Shown here piece after piece: positions 1 to 11,060 of a stretch of DNA of 64,000 nucleotides. The translations under genes were made by a program, and so were the position numbers. The stretch is taken from positions 12,560,457 through 12,624,456 of the forward strand of contig CM040442.1 of assembly GCA_022749755.1 (NCBI GenBank), read 5' to 3'. The notes under the pieces are model-generated. The model did not search any database and was not told the origin of the DNA. It worked only from the letters and a program-made list of their open reading frames with translations. The DNA is from Azadirachta indica (lineage: Eukaryota; Streptophyta; Magnoliopsida; Sapindales; Meliaceae). Numbering within the stretch: position 1 is the first letter of the stretch; every line of letters begins with the position of its first letter.

Positions 1-1790
1 GAGTTGTATAAGTGGTTTGAGTGCAAAAATAAAGAGTGGAAAAAGTGCACATTCCAAGTGTTCGGTGAATTTTCGGAAAGAGATTTTCAAGTGAGAATGG
101 CACCAAATTTGTTCCTACCTACAGAACCTTAACCCTAATGCAAAACTTTCACTTCTTCCACAATTTCCATCTCAGCAAGATAATAAGAATTACAATGTGC
201 AATGAGAGGCAAGATTTCTATATTTAGCCTTTTAGGTATGATTTTCTTTGATTATCTTTGCTTAAACATTGAGGACAATGTTTTGATTAAGTGTAGGGGA
301 AGGAATTTTGGAAGTGCTTTGTTGAATGTAGTGAGTTTTCCACCAATCACACACGAAATCTCTTTTGGTTTATGTTTTACTTGTCATGTTTTAAGAGTTT
401 TCCTCCAAGCTTATTTGTTTGTTTGTTAATACTGAGTTTGTTTATTTTAACTTCTTTCTTTTCTTAGCCCTTATAAGTACATCCCTTTTTTTTATAAGAT
501 TAGAATTGTTTTGATAAGTTTGCTTTTCTTGTTTGAATGGAAAGTCAATGATATTAATGTAATTGTGAATACTTAAATTGTGGAAAATAATAAATGTTGT
601 CCTAAGTTCTTGTTTTGATTTGTCAACAAATTTATTTAGGTAAAGGAGTCCTCTAAAATCTTTGAGCACCAGGTCCAATTGCTTGTTTTTTTATAAATTT
701 AAAGAAAGCTTATATGATCGAGTAAGGATGTTGAGCCTTGATGAACTCTAGAATTTATTTAATGGTCACTTGAGGTGAATTTGTAAGGGATATTTCATTT
801 GGTTTGAGCCTTTCAAACCAACCTAGAAATAATCAATCCTTAGTTCACCCCTTTTAAGCCTAATTTTCTTTGTTTTACCCTCATAATAGTAAAAATAAAC
901 CAAAATTCATGGCTCTTTGTTTTAGCACCCTAAGAGCTTCTATCCTTTTTAAAGCTATTCAATTAAGGGAGGTTGGGTAGAGTACGAAAAATAAGCCATT
1001 ATCTTACCAAGGAACCAAGTCTCATGCCTAGGTAAGCATAGAGAACTTGTGTCAAAAGGTAAGAGTAAGGTTTAAAAAAAAAAAAAACCAAATTCTTACC
1101 AAGTAATTGGGTCTTACACCAACGTAAGTGTAGAGAACTTGCATCAAAGGTAAGAGCAGAAAAATTTTAAAAAAAAATGGTGTAAATAAATAAGTGTGGG
1201 GGTGTGCATATTCTTCACACACAAACGATGTTAAAGAGGAAATAGAGAGCTGAACAAAGAAAAGAAGCATTGGATTGAAGAAAAAGTTCTAGGAGGATTA
1301 AGGTAATTAGGTTGCTGGAACTTCACTTAAAGAATCTGAAATCCCCTACCTTAACCTTGGCTTATCATTAGAAGCCGTGCAAGTCTTAAGGATCCTTAAT
1401 GTAGTGTCCTAATCCATTAACAGAGAGTGACATGAAGACTAAGTGTATGGAGCTCTTAAGTATTCAAATTGAGCTTAATTGTGAGCATAATCTAATCTAA
1501 ATTGAAAGATCAAGCAAGAGTGGCAATTCACACATGCACAAGGAACCCTTGAGTAAAATGATTTTTGTTCTTTAAGTCAGATTACGGGACAAATGACTGC
1601 ATTTTGAAAGTTTCCTAATTTAAGTATAACACTTGACCTATGAGGCTTGATATTGATTTGACAAAAGGCTTGCTCAATCGTTACTTAATCTTAATTGTGA
1701 AATTTTCTTGCATAATTTTCCCCTATCTCTTTTTCATATTGGTTTGATTTGCTTGAAGAGAAGCAAACATTCAAGTATGGAGGCATTTTT
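1..1790 (+). mobile_element. Decayed Tat/Athila-like LTR retrotransposon 3' region and LTR
   Basis: No open reading frame of note. At 265-304 the sequence shows the 'cattgaggacaatgtt' motif followed by the purine run gtgtaggggaagga. That layout usually sits just before the 3' LTR of Ty3 elements of the Tat/Athila type. A related motif (gaagagaagcaaacattcaa, then gtatggagg) lies at 1755-1783. The same sequence family occurs on the minus strand at 12300-14150: both share the phrase 'catgcctaggtaagcatagagaact' style repeat and the purine motif. The right side is cut by the foldback element that starts near 1797. The family assignment is by motif and is tentative. Confidence 0.5.
1003..1165 (+). 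repeat. Two-unit degenerate tandem repeat inside LTR (~93 bp period)
   Basis: Each unit starts with 'ttaccaag', continues into a 'gtaagcatagagaacttg'-like core and ends with 'aaaggtaagag'. Units begin at 1003 and 1096. The reverse complement of the same core appears twice at about 13290-13440, which links this LTR to the minus-strand copy there. Confidence 0.55.
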
Positions 1791-1796
1791 TTGAAT

Positions 1797-2573
1797 TAAA
1801 AGGGACATTATAACATTTTTCAAACTAAGTAATATATAAAATTGATAATATTTTTTGAATTAAATAATATATAAAGTTAATATCTATGCATTAGTATTCT
1901 TAATGAAAATAAAATTAACACCTAAGTAACTTTTTAATCAGTATCAAGCATGGTACTTTTATGAAATGAGCACTTAGAATGTATAAACAAACAACACTTT
2001 AATTTAATAAAAATATTGTTGTTACTAAAATACTTTCAATAAACTTTAAAAATTTTACCCAAATTTAATGAAAATTTTATTTTCAACATACCCTTAAACA
2101 ACTTTAAAAATTCCAATCATTATCCTATTTTCCAATGATTCTTTTTAATTGATCATTTTGTTATTTTTTAAATTATTAAATTTATAAATATTTTATAATA
2201 AATTTATTTACTCATTTTTTTAATAGTAATCATAACAACAAATATTAATTTTTTACAGATATTATAAAATAAAAATATTATTACTTATAAATAATTATTT
2301 TATTTTAAATATATTTATTATTATTAAAACTATTAAATATAAAAATATGACTATTACATGAATATTTATTATGTCTCTATTAAAATTTTTATATAACAGT
2401 AATTTAAAAATGTAGAATGTCAATTTTTTATAATTTATTTTTTATTCTAAATATTTATTTTTATTAAGAATACTAATGCATAGATATTAATTTTATATAT
2501 TATTTAATTCAAAACATATTACTAATTTTACATATTACTTAATTTGAAAAATGTTATAATGTCCATTTTAATA
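1797..2573. mobile_element. AT-rich foldback element with long terminal inverted repeats
   Basis: The left arm (1797-1915) and the reverse complement of the right arm (about 2455-2573) align over about 115 bp at roughly 85-90% identity by eye. Both contain 'ggacattataacattttt' and 'tatctatgcattagtattct'. The 540 bp between them is extremely AT-rich with no ORF. No clear target duplication is visible. The structure fits a non-autonomous MULE-type or other foldback MITE. It interrupts or abuts the LTR remnant to its left. Confidence 0.65.
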
Positions 2574-3432
2574 GTTTGTTAATATCAAAGTGAATTTTCA
2601 ATTTTAAATTCGATAGCCTAGCTTAGTATTAAAAATATAATGTAAATACTTTTGATAATTGTTAGTCATTGTAGCTGAAGGTAAAGTTGATTTCCAACAA
2701 AGTTCAATAATTTATCACAAAATACACAAACTCACAAAATCAATATGCAGTGCTGGTACTTTCTACAATTGATATTCTATGCCTGAGTTTTTTTGAAAAT
2801 AACTCAAATTTGTTTAAAAACAAACCTTATCAGATTCAACCTAGAGTCTTCATAGCAATTCTTTGCTGTATTTTTTAGCAAAATCCTCTAACGAGAACAT
2901 TTACGATTCAGCTATCGTGTCCATTGACTTGCTATTCTTTAGATTTATCGTGTTGAATCAAGAAAAAAGAATGACATTTACCAGCTGGTTAGGATTTTGA
3001 TTTAGGGCTTCAATAATGCTCTGTATAAAAGAAAAAATGAGGATGAATAGATCATTTTTTCATTGGAATTGATGGAGAAGAAAATCGCAGGCGGTAATTA
3101 AAGAACTATTTCCTAATTGAAAGAAAAAAAGGACTTGTGAGAGGAGAAAGTGGCTTGCTATTGTGTAGTGTTTAAAGAGAACAAAAATATTCGGTTATGT
3201 GAAAATAAAACGAAAATTTTGATACTTCTAATTTTCGCGGTTTCATAAATTTTTGCCACTAAAAATTTGTATTGATTTTGTAGCATTTTTTCAATATTGC
3301 TAAATAAAACTTATTTGATACCCTTTTTTTTAATGCCATGTTAGGTAATGTTATATATAACATTAATAAAATGCTACTATAAAATGCCACCAAAAGTCAT
3401 ATTTGTTGTAGTGAATTTGTAAACTAACTAAT
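2574..3432. other. AT-rich stretch without a recognisable gene
   Basis: No ORF over about 60 codons and no motif that I recognise on either strand. Confidence 0.5.
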
Positions 3433-3520
3433 TATACATATATATATGTATATGCTATATATATATATATATACATATACATAGACGTAGACAAACACAC
3501 ACAAATATATATATATAGTT
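3433..3520. repeat. TA/CA microsatellite cluster
   Basis: Imperfect (TA)n runs are broken by 'acatatacatagacgtag' and an (AC)n segment. Confidence 0.8.
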
Positions 3521-3568
3521 GTTTGACACTATTGAATGATTGTGAAGTACATAAAGAATGTAGCCTAT

Positions 3569-4327
3569 TGTCATGGCTTTATTTTTCTTCACCCAATCCG
3601 ACCGTGCAATACCTAGCAATTCCTACTTGTTGCTTGGCAAGCCATCACTAATCCACAACACACAAACGAGGAAGGTAATGAGTACTAAAGGAAATAGGAG
3701 AGTTTTAAGTGAAGAGTGCTTTTATTGCTCAAGAGTAGTGTACAAGTGTTGTTCTTATGTATGTATTACAAATAAGCCTTTCATCCTATTTATAAAGGCC
3801 TTCCACCTCTTTAAAGGTTCTAGAATATTCTATAGCTTTACAATTAATGAGAGCTTCTAGGACATTCCTAAATAATATCTAGATATTTACAAGTATTGGT
3901 TTGTAAAACATAACCTAAGAAAGTTCTAGAGAATGTAAGATGATAGCTAAACCTAGGAGTTTTTAGAAGGTTAAAAAAAAGTACATATCTAAGGGTTTCT
4001 AGAAGCTTCTATATTCTTCATGCATGCAACCATAAGGCTCATGAAGTGCCCAAAGTCGTACACGGATGTTCTCATATCCGGAATCGAGCTTCATTTGGCT
4101 TTTGCCCATACTCATGCTTGCAGCACTGTTCACTGTGCAATTACTGTTCACATACAAATATAATTGGTTGTATGCATTTTCATTTGTGCTTGCTCTCCCC
4201 CATGTGCTCAATCGTACTTTCATGTCAAGCTTACACGCTTGCTTCCTTTTGCAAAAACCTTTCACAATTTGGCATTTGTATGCTTGTTAGCTCGCAACTT
4301 TTTTTTCCTCTTAAGCGGGGCGTGACA
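3569..4327 (-). mobile_element. Ty3/gypsy LTR (minus strand)
   Basis: Read on the minus strand, it begins TGTCACGCCCCGC at 4327 and ends CCATGACA at 3569, the TG...CA form of an LTR (759 bp). A TATA box (TATAAATA) lies near 3787-3794 and an AATAAA polyadenylation signal near 3721-3727, in the right order for LTR U3-R-U5. Directly upstream on the minus strand is the purine tract ggtggggaagga (4328-4341). With the protease remnant beyond it, this is the element's 3' LTR. No second LTR was found at the other end. Confidence 0.75.
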
Positions 4328-5130
4328 TCCTTCCCCACCTAAATGAGTGGCATCCTCAATGTGCTTTCGTTTTGAGTCCATGGTGTGTAGTCTTAGAGAT
4401 TCTTCTTTCTTAAAGTTCTCTTCAGGGCTACCCACGCTATCTATCTCTGCCCATTTTTAGCATTGCGGTTAACATTTCTCGCAAAGGAGGTTATACCATT
4501 TTACACCACCCTTGGTGTGTCTTTCCCCTATGTATTAGCGCACCACTTCTCCACATCTCCTTGGGGTTGAATGTGCTTACTTATGTTTTCCTCGAGTTGC
4601 ATGGCCGTTAATGTCTTGGTCTCTTCCTTGCTCAACCTTGCCATTTGAACCGTATATGTTTTGCCTTCATCTATGATAAACATATAGTTCATAAATGGCG
4701 CAGGTATAGCCTTTACTTTGTCGATGAAGTCCATTCCAATAATTGCCTTGTAATCATCCATGGACACCACAAACCAATCCACCGGACCTTTTCACCTTTT
4801 GATAGAAGTTACAACTCCTCATGCCACACCTTTGATAGGTTTGGCTATGTAGTTTGCCACATTTAATGAACCTTTTGCCTTCGTTACTTTGAGGCCAAGT
4901 CACTTGGCCTCTTCCACCTACACAAAGTTGTGGGAGACGCCGGTGTTGACCAACACTTCAGAGCATCCCTTGTTGAGTTCCGCATCAATATAGACAAGCC
5001 TTTTTGTTAATGTCTCCAAAGCCAGTTGCATGGCGTTGAGGATTTGGAATAAACCCATCGAAGCATTACTCCTGATGTCTTTCTTTTAATTTTGTGACTC
5101 TTCCACGCGAGCACCACAACACTCAGCACT
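4328..5130 (-). pseudogene. Ty3/gypsy retropepsin-region fragment, broken
   Basis: The largest open piece (4528-4782) contains 'DDYKAIIGMDFIDKVKAIP', the conserved block downstream of the active site in plant gypsy proteases. Upstream on the same strand, across stop codons, the active-site region reads 'VNTGVSHNFV' (near 4930-4965), where functional relatives have D-T-G-A. The catalytic Asp is thus replaced by Asn. There are several stops (after HNFV and around 4860-4800). RT, RNase H and integrase are all absent, because the purine tract and LTR follow within about 200 bp. It is a dead, internally deleted copy. Similarity is by motif recognition only. Confidence 0.75.
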
Positions 5131-5188
5131 TTCCTCTTTGAACAATTCCTCATCCAATGAGGACCATCACAAAAGACTTACCTCTTCT

Positions 5189-5366
5189 ATATACCTAATA
5201 AATTTTTATTAGGTATGCATTCCATGTTTAAAATCAAACAGTAATTTAATCCATGATAGTGATAAGTGGGCCAATTTAGACCAAACATAAGTTTTTTGTT
5301 TTCAAAAAAAGTGCAACTTTTATACGTTGCATATATATATACCTAATAAATTTTTATTAGGTATGC
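5189..5366. repeat. Two identical palindromic ~30-bp repeats flanking ~115 bp
   Basis: The palindrome cctaataaatttttattagg with flanking 'tata...tatgca' occurs at about 5189-5220 and again at about 5335-5366. Each copy can form a perfect 10-bp-arm hairpin. The segment between them resembles no other sequence in the window. Confidence 0.75.
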
Positions 5367-5929
5367 AATCATAGGCTCTGGGACAGAGTACTTTTGTTCC
5401 TTGTCGGTGTGACAAATAAAGTAGGGGAAAAAGCACAAAGAGGCACACTTAGCCATAAAAACACACCAAGCAACACAATGACCCCATTCATTTGGTGCAA
5501 GCATCCACACAGCAAGAAAGTCATATTGCATGACCAATTTTCCTCCAGAGTATGGACATCCCGGTAATAGCCCCCAACGAGTTCTTCTCTTTTGAAATTC
5601 GCGTAAGCAAGACCTTCTCATCATATAACACCATCCCCGACAAATCGATTCTTACATACAACATAAATGAGTAAGGGCATTATGCTTGTTTGATAACCGA
5701 AAGCAATAAATGTCCTTTAACCGACCCGTTGTATGAGACAAACAAATGACTTTTGAAATATTAAAGGTGAAACTCAAATAACTAAGTTCTTTCAGTATTG
5801 GATTTAAAGTACATATAAAGTTCTAATCATGCAACATCATAGAATAAGGTATCAAAGGAAATAAAAAGAACACAAAAGAAGAAGTGAAGACAGAGACACA
5901 TCAAATCCATGAAGGTCAGAAAACTATAT
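5367..5929. other. Stretch without a recognised gene
   Basis: A 93-codon minus-strand ORF (5343-5624) is Cys/Trp-rich and overlaps one palindrome. I recognise no domain in it and it has no supporting context, so I do not call it a gene. Confidence 0.4.
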
Positions 5930-7049
5930 TCATCGAACATCGGTGTTAGCAGACTTTAGCACCTCTTAGTCCACTTATTGAACATTACGAGAATGCCAAA
6001 AAACCCTTGCACATAAGAGCCCACTTCGGCACCTTTTTTAGCTTGATTCATAGTAGCTAACTCGACATCAAGGTTGATTAATTGTGATCTCAGGTGATCT
6101 ATTCCTTAACCACCTCATCGGATTGCCCTTTTTTTTTCTCTTTCCAAATCCAGTTTCTAGCTTTCCTTCTTTCTCTCAAGTTCAGTGAGCCATGCCTCAA
6201 GTTTTTTTTTTTCTTTCCTTTCCAATGGCTCACACTTACACTCTAAAGTAGAAGCATTCTGAGCCTCCTTCAATTATTGGAACTAAATGTTCATATGGGT
6301 CATGTTTAGCAAAAACATAATATAAAAATTTACCTTATCTACTAACTTCGGGTGTTTTCCTAAAGCATTCTGAGCCTCCTTCAATTACTGGAACAAATGT
6401 TCATATAGGACCAAGCACAACAAAAAAATTTACCTTTTCTGCTAACTTTGGGTCTTTTCCTAATCAAGCCTATAGTTTTCAAGTTATAGTCAAAAAAGTC
6501 AAAAAAAAAAAAAAGGATCCTTGTGAATCGGTGATTCTGAGCCTCCTTTAATTATTGAGTAACCACATCATGCCGTCCCGATAACAGGAAATTCAACTAC
6601 AAAATAATACCAGTAGGAAACAAACAATAACAAATGACAATTCCAAGAAACAACTAGACAATATCTTATGGCTCACAACAGAACACAGGACGAGGATTTC
6701 AATATTATTAGCACGATATTCCAAATCTGCGCACTCTCGAGTAATTGAGCACCCCATAGATTTCATGACTCGAACATTGATATCTATGACATGAAGTGGT
6801 GAGGAAGTCGCACCTTTCACCGACATACTATATTTTCGCTTTTTCTTTCCATTCTCGGCTGTAGTAGCAACAAGAAGAGCTTTAGACACTTGATTCCCAC
6901 CCTCTTCGTTTACGATTTGAGAAGTTTTCAATTTCGTAAGAGCAAGGGATTCAGAATATTGGTGGCTCCAATTTCGGGGGTCCTAATAACTTATTCATGA
7001 AAGCCCGTCTGTCTTTTTTCTTCTTCACCTTCATTAATTTAAGAGCCAT
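5930..7049 (-). pseudogene. Decayed gene for a basic, coiled-coil protein of unknown family
   Basis: A minus-strand ATG at 7049 opens a Lys-rich start (MALKLMKVKKKKDRRAF...), broken by a stop near 6950. The frame resumes through 'SLALTKLKTSQIVNEEGG' and a basic patch 'GKKKRKYSMSV' (about 6830-6850), which looks like a nuclear localisation signal. Further 3', after the repeat units at 6254-6475, the strand reads as a Glu/Lys heptad-like segment ('LKEAQNASTLECKCEPLERK', about 6205-6265), one in-frame TAG, then 'EIDHLRSQLINLDVELATMN'-like text near 6040-6100. Spaced coding-like pieces separated by AT-rich DNA suggest exons and introns. I do not recognise the family. Stops and frameshifts make it a pseudogene, or a gene whose exon structure I cannot resolve. 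Confidence 0.45.
6254..6475. repeat. Tandem duplication of ~111 bp inside the coiled-coil pseudogene
   Basis: Unit 1 is 6254-6364 and unit 2 is 6365 to about 6475. Both begin 'gcattctgagcctccttcaa' and end near 'ttttcctaa'. Part of the unit recurs at 6528-6560 and at 7135-7200 ('ctaactttgggtattttcct'). Confidence 0.7.
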
Positions 7050-7514
7050 GGTTAACAAAGAAAGCAGACATTTGTAGGACGGGGTAGTAAAAATATAAGG
7101 ATAGTGAATATACAATTAATAATACAAACCAATCACAACATAAAAATTTACTTCTTCTACTAACTTTGGGTATTTTCCTAATCAAGCCTATGTTTTCAAG
7201 CTATAGACAGAGAAAAAGGATCCCATTGAACGCATGATTCAGAAATTATTCCTCGCACCTGATCTTTCAAATCAGAATCAAGAATAGGTTTCTTTCTTCT
7301 AAAACCATAAATACTGAGAAACTAATCAACTTAAATCCTGATAGAAAATAAAAGGAAAAGAAAACAATAATAAAACCAAACAAGCATCATCTAAAGCAAG
7401 GAAATTAAATATAGCACAGGAATACAAGTAACACTAAAACCTGTACCAGAAAAACTAGTAGGGACCAATATCTCATCATCATTTTCTTTGATGGTTCTTA
7501 GTGTCAGTGGACTG
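7050..7514. other. Intergenic, no gene seen apart from a diverged repeat copy
   Basis: It holds the partial repeat copy at 7135-7200. Otherwise it is AT-rich sequence leading to the copia LTR remnant. Confidence 0.4.
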
Positions 7515-8051
7515 CACACTAATAATATTTAATTAAAGAACCCAAATTTAATTAATTTATTATAAACTATTTCAGTTTCTTATTCGTAATTTTAATTCTC
7601 TTGTATAGAAAACACTCATAAATATGAAGATTTTTATTACATAAATAAATTAGGACTTTTTTTGATATTAATGAACTTTAAATATGAACATAATTAAGTA
7701 TAAATAAATACCAATTTTATTTGTTCCAAAAAGTCTACAAATTGCATGCTTTTAAGGCATTATCCCTAATAATCTCTTGTTTGCCCTAAAACAGGTGATA
7801 TATGTCTCTCAATCCCATCCCCTTTAAGTGACCATTAAACATTTTGGCTGGTAAAGTTTTGGTAAATTGGTTTGCAAAGTTGTGTTCAAATGCTATGGTC
7901 ACAACTATCATATTACTTGATGCACAATCTCTCTGACCACATGATACTTTTTCTTTATATGCTAACCTTTTCTAAGGTGTCTTAAGACATCGCCGCTTGG
8001 AAAGGATAACTCTATGTCGAGTTGATAAATAACCATTTTTAGAGTTTTGTA

Positions 8052-8870
8052 TTAAAAATCACATATATACCTTATTGATGTACAATGTTTGAGAAAGTGC
8101 CAAGAGTTTGCCCTTGCAATCCCAAACAAGCTAGATCCCAAGACATAACTCATTTCTCGCAAATCTTTCATTTCGAATTGCTTTGCTAACCATTTCTTTA
8201 TATTAGATAATGTATCCATATCATTTCCAATGAGTAGAATATCATCTACATAAAGTACCAAGAAGACTACCTTCTTTTCTTTAATGTACTTGCACACACA
8301 AGGCTCATTAATATTCTGCTCAAAATCATAAGATTTGATCGTCTCATCAATTCTTAAGTTCCAAGATCTTGAAGGTTGTTTGAGTCTATAAATAGACTTA
8401 AGTATATTGTAAACTTTCTGCTCATGGCCCTTCACTATAAACCCTTTTGGTTGCACAATATAAATGCTTTCATCAAGATAGCCATTCAGAAAAGTTATCT
8501 TAACATTCACTTGCCATATCTTATAATTAAGATATGCAACAATGGATAAGAGGATATGGATAGATTTAAGCATAGTCACTTGTGAGAAAGTCTTCTTATA
8601 GTCAACTTCTTCGTATTGGGTATAACCCCTTGCTACCATCCTTACTTTGAAAGCTTCTATTTTCCTATCCACACCTTTTTTTCTCTTAAAGATCCACGTA
8701 CACCTAATGAGTCTGACATCTTTAAGTAGATCTATAAGTTCTTACATTGAATTGAATTACATGGACTCCATTCATTAGTTAATGGCTTCTTACTTTTTTT
8801 CCTTATCAAAATCCTTCATTGCATTCCTATATATTAATGAATCATCCCAGTTTGTATTAGATACAATAAC
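8052..8870 (-). pseudogene. Copia reverse transcriptase fragment
   Basis: A 206-codon open frame (8052-8672) carries the copia RT landmarks in order. These are 'VARGYTQ' near its start, 'FLNGYLDESIYIVQPKGF', 'YRLKQPSRSW' and the polymerase box 'LYVDDILLIGND' (YVDD), then 'QFEMKDL'. Upstream on the minus strand, 8690-8870 continues in broken frames ('MKDFDKEKK'). The C-terminus turns into unrelated residues after 'YVLG', so RNase H is lost or frameshifted. As a molecular fossil it would have copied element RNA into cDNA. It is not functional as it stands. Confidence 0.9.
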
Positions 8871-9154
8871 TTGTGATTCTTTGTCCTCTTTATAGTGAAC
8901 AAGTAATTCACAACCCTCTCATTATGTCTAGGCATTCTAATGTTCTAATAGGGAACAGTGGTCTCTTCATTTTCGCGTTCATTAACACATATGATCTAAT
9001 CTTATCAAAAAGTAGCTCCTCAAGTACAACCTTACTACGAGTTTCTCAAGAAAAGTGGTACACCTTTTTCTATTAAGGACTATAAAACAAACCTTCTCAA
9101 ATGCCTATAAGGTAGCCTACAAGCAAACACACTTCTGTTTGCAGTTCCAGTTTC

Positions 9155-10001
9155 CTAGTCTTTCCTTTTAACACATATGCTGGGTACCCCCATCTGCAAA
9201 AATTGTCTAAAACTAGGTATACGACAATGCCATAACTTTAGATGCATACAATGAACAGACTTTGAAGGTACTATATTCAGAATGTAGATCGTAGTTCGTA
9301 GTGCATATTCCCAAAATGAAAGTGGCAATGAAGAATAACTCATCATAGATCTAACTATATCAAGCAAAGTTCTATTTCTTTTTTTTGCAACAATATTCTA
9401 CTGTGGTGTTCTAGCAAATAATCCTTGAACTCTATGTCAAGGTATTTAGCTCTTTGATTTGATCGAAGAATTCTAAGTCATTTATCTAACTGCTTTTCAG
9501 CTTCTGTTAAGAATTCCTTAAACTTTACAAACATTTAAGATTTTCTTTGCATTAAGTATACATAGCCATATCTAAAATAATCACAAACAAAATTGAAGAA
9601 ATGTTCATAAACAACTTAAGCTTGTACATTTAATGGACCGTAGACATTATTATGTATAAGTTTAAGTGGTTCCTTGGCCCTTTGCCCTTTGTTGAAAAAG
9701 GTCTTTTAGTCATTTTGCTCTCTTGACAAGATTCACAAACAGGTAGAGTGCCAACATTTAGATCTCTTAAAGGACCATCATTAATGAGCCTGTTAATTCT
9801 ATGTAGACTAATATGACTTAGCCTAGGGTGCCAAAAATATGTCTCCTCACTTTGAGAAACTTTCTGTCTTTTAAGTTTAGGACATTCGACTCTAAATAGT
9901 TCTGTATTAAGCAATGGTTGTTCATTTGACCTTAAAACATAATGCCCATTATCCTTTTTCGCTAAACAAATATTTAAACAATTTTTGAAATAATAAGCCA
10001 A
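9155..10001 (-). pseudogene. Copia integrase and GAG-pre-integrase region, broken
   Basis: The piece at 9630-10001 reads 'HPRLSHISLHRINRLINDG' and 'CESCQESKMTKRPF'. This is the H-H/C-C zinc-binding N-terminus of copia integrase preceded by the GAG-pre-integrase segment. The piece at 9155-9367 ('MMSYSSLPLSFWEYALRTTI') is the C-terminal part of the catalytic core. The core between them (9370-9630) is full of stops and much of the D,D,E region is missing. This is a non-functional remnant in the expected position between protease and RT. Confidence 0.85.
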
Positions 10002-10027
10002 TTATTATTAAATGAAACATCAAATAG

Positions 10028-10330
10028 TTATTCAAATGATTTAGAAATTGAAATCAAATTTCTGATAAAACTAGGAATAAAGCAAACATTGTTCAAAACA
10101 TTAAATTTATTCTGAAAATGTAAACAAATAACTCTTACTGCTAATGTTGAGACAATTGCTTCATTGCCTATTTTCATGGTGAAGTCTCCTTTAGCCAGCT
10201 TCTTGGAAGAACTATACATTTGCAATGAAAAAAAACATGGTTAGTGGCTCCTGAATTAACTATGTAGGGAGATAAGTTTTTGTGTTCAATACAAGTTTCT
10301 AGAACTAATAAATCAAATTTACCTATCTTT
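10028..10330 (-). pseudogene. Copia protease fragment
   Basis: The active-site region reads 'YIVNSGATNHV' near 10245-10275, where functional copies have D-S-G-A. The catalytic Asp is changed to Asn. It is followed, after a frameshift, by 'NVCFIPSFIRNLISISK' (10028-10100), the conserved block ending the copia protease. Confidence 0.8.
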
Positions 10331-11060
10331 TTGTCCTTCAACTCATAGAGATACCTTTTGCAGTTTCTCTTCCAAGGCCTATGAACTTCGCACTAGGGAC
10401 ACGCTCCCTTCGATGTTTTATTCTTGTTGCCATTGAAGCCTTTCTTGGCTTTCTTAGACTGTGCTCCAAAGCCGTTTTTCATATTCTTGCTCTTTTTGCT
10501 ATTGACAGAGGAAGAAAGCTTATTCTTGGCAACATTGGCTTTTGGGTTTCTCTTTCAAGATGGCCTTAACAGTTTCAATTCATTGAGTAGCTGAGTTATG
10601 TTGTAATTTAGCTTATTTATAATATAGTTCATCTTGAACTATATAAAAACTAGTGATAGTGACTCAAGGATAATACTAACTTGTGTACGCTCATCAATGG
10701 TTGCACCATAGATCCCTGCCTTATTCATATAATGCAACATGTTCAAAACATAGTCTCTAATTGGAACACCCTTTTTCATCTTCACATTCATGTAGTTACT
10801 AGTAGCTTTATGACATGACTAATCTGAAGGCTGCCCAAACATGGCCTAGAGATACACCCACATCTTTTATGCAGTCTCTATCTGTTAATGCTTCTGTCTA
10901 AGCACATCATTCACATTGGCTAGAATGTAGCAGAAGGCAAATCCAATTATCATATTGCTCTTGTAAATTACGAGGTGCGTTGGCAGCAGGTACTAGAGGA
11001 TACTTCTCAAAGAGAGCAAACTTTTGGTTCTCACATATCAACACTCTATTAATATTACTT
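10331..11060 (-). pseudogene. Copia gag fragment with damaged zinc knuckle
   Basis: The minus strand reads 'FALFEKYPLVPAAN' (about 10975-11020), 'VPIRDYVLNMLHYMN', 'YGATIDERTQVSIILESLS' (about 10660-10715) and 'NYNITQLLNEL', all typical of copia gag (UBN2). A Lys-rich linker leads to a knuckle with one Cys codon replaced by a stop ('P*CEVHRPWKRNC', about 10370-10410). Multiple stops; not functional. Confidence 0.8.

Noticed and set aside
202..429. 75-codon ORF at the left edge
   Set aside because: It crosses the LTR purine-tract motif and has no domain; part of the retroelement remnant.
1797..2573. microRNA precursor
   Set aside because: Arms are far longer than typical MIR hairpins and the loop is more than 500 bp; a foldback transposon explains it better.
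4046..4342. Overlapping ORFs on both strands at 4.0-4.3 kb
   Set aside because: They lie wholly inside the gypsy LTR and have no domain; chance open frames.
5343..5624. 93-codon Cys/Trp-rich minus ORF as a gene
   Set aside because: It overlaps a palindromic repeat, has no recognised domain, promoter or paralogue in the window.
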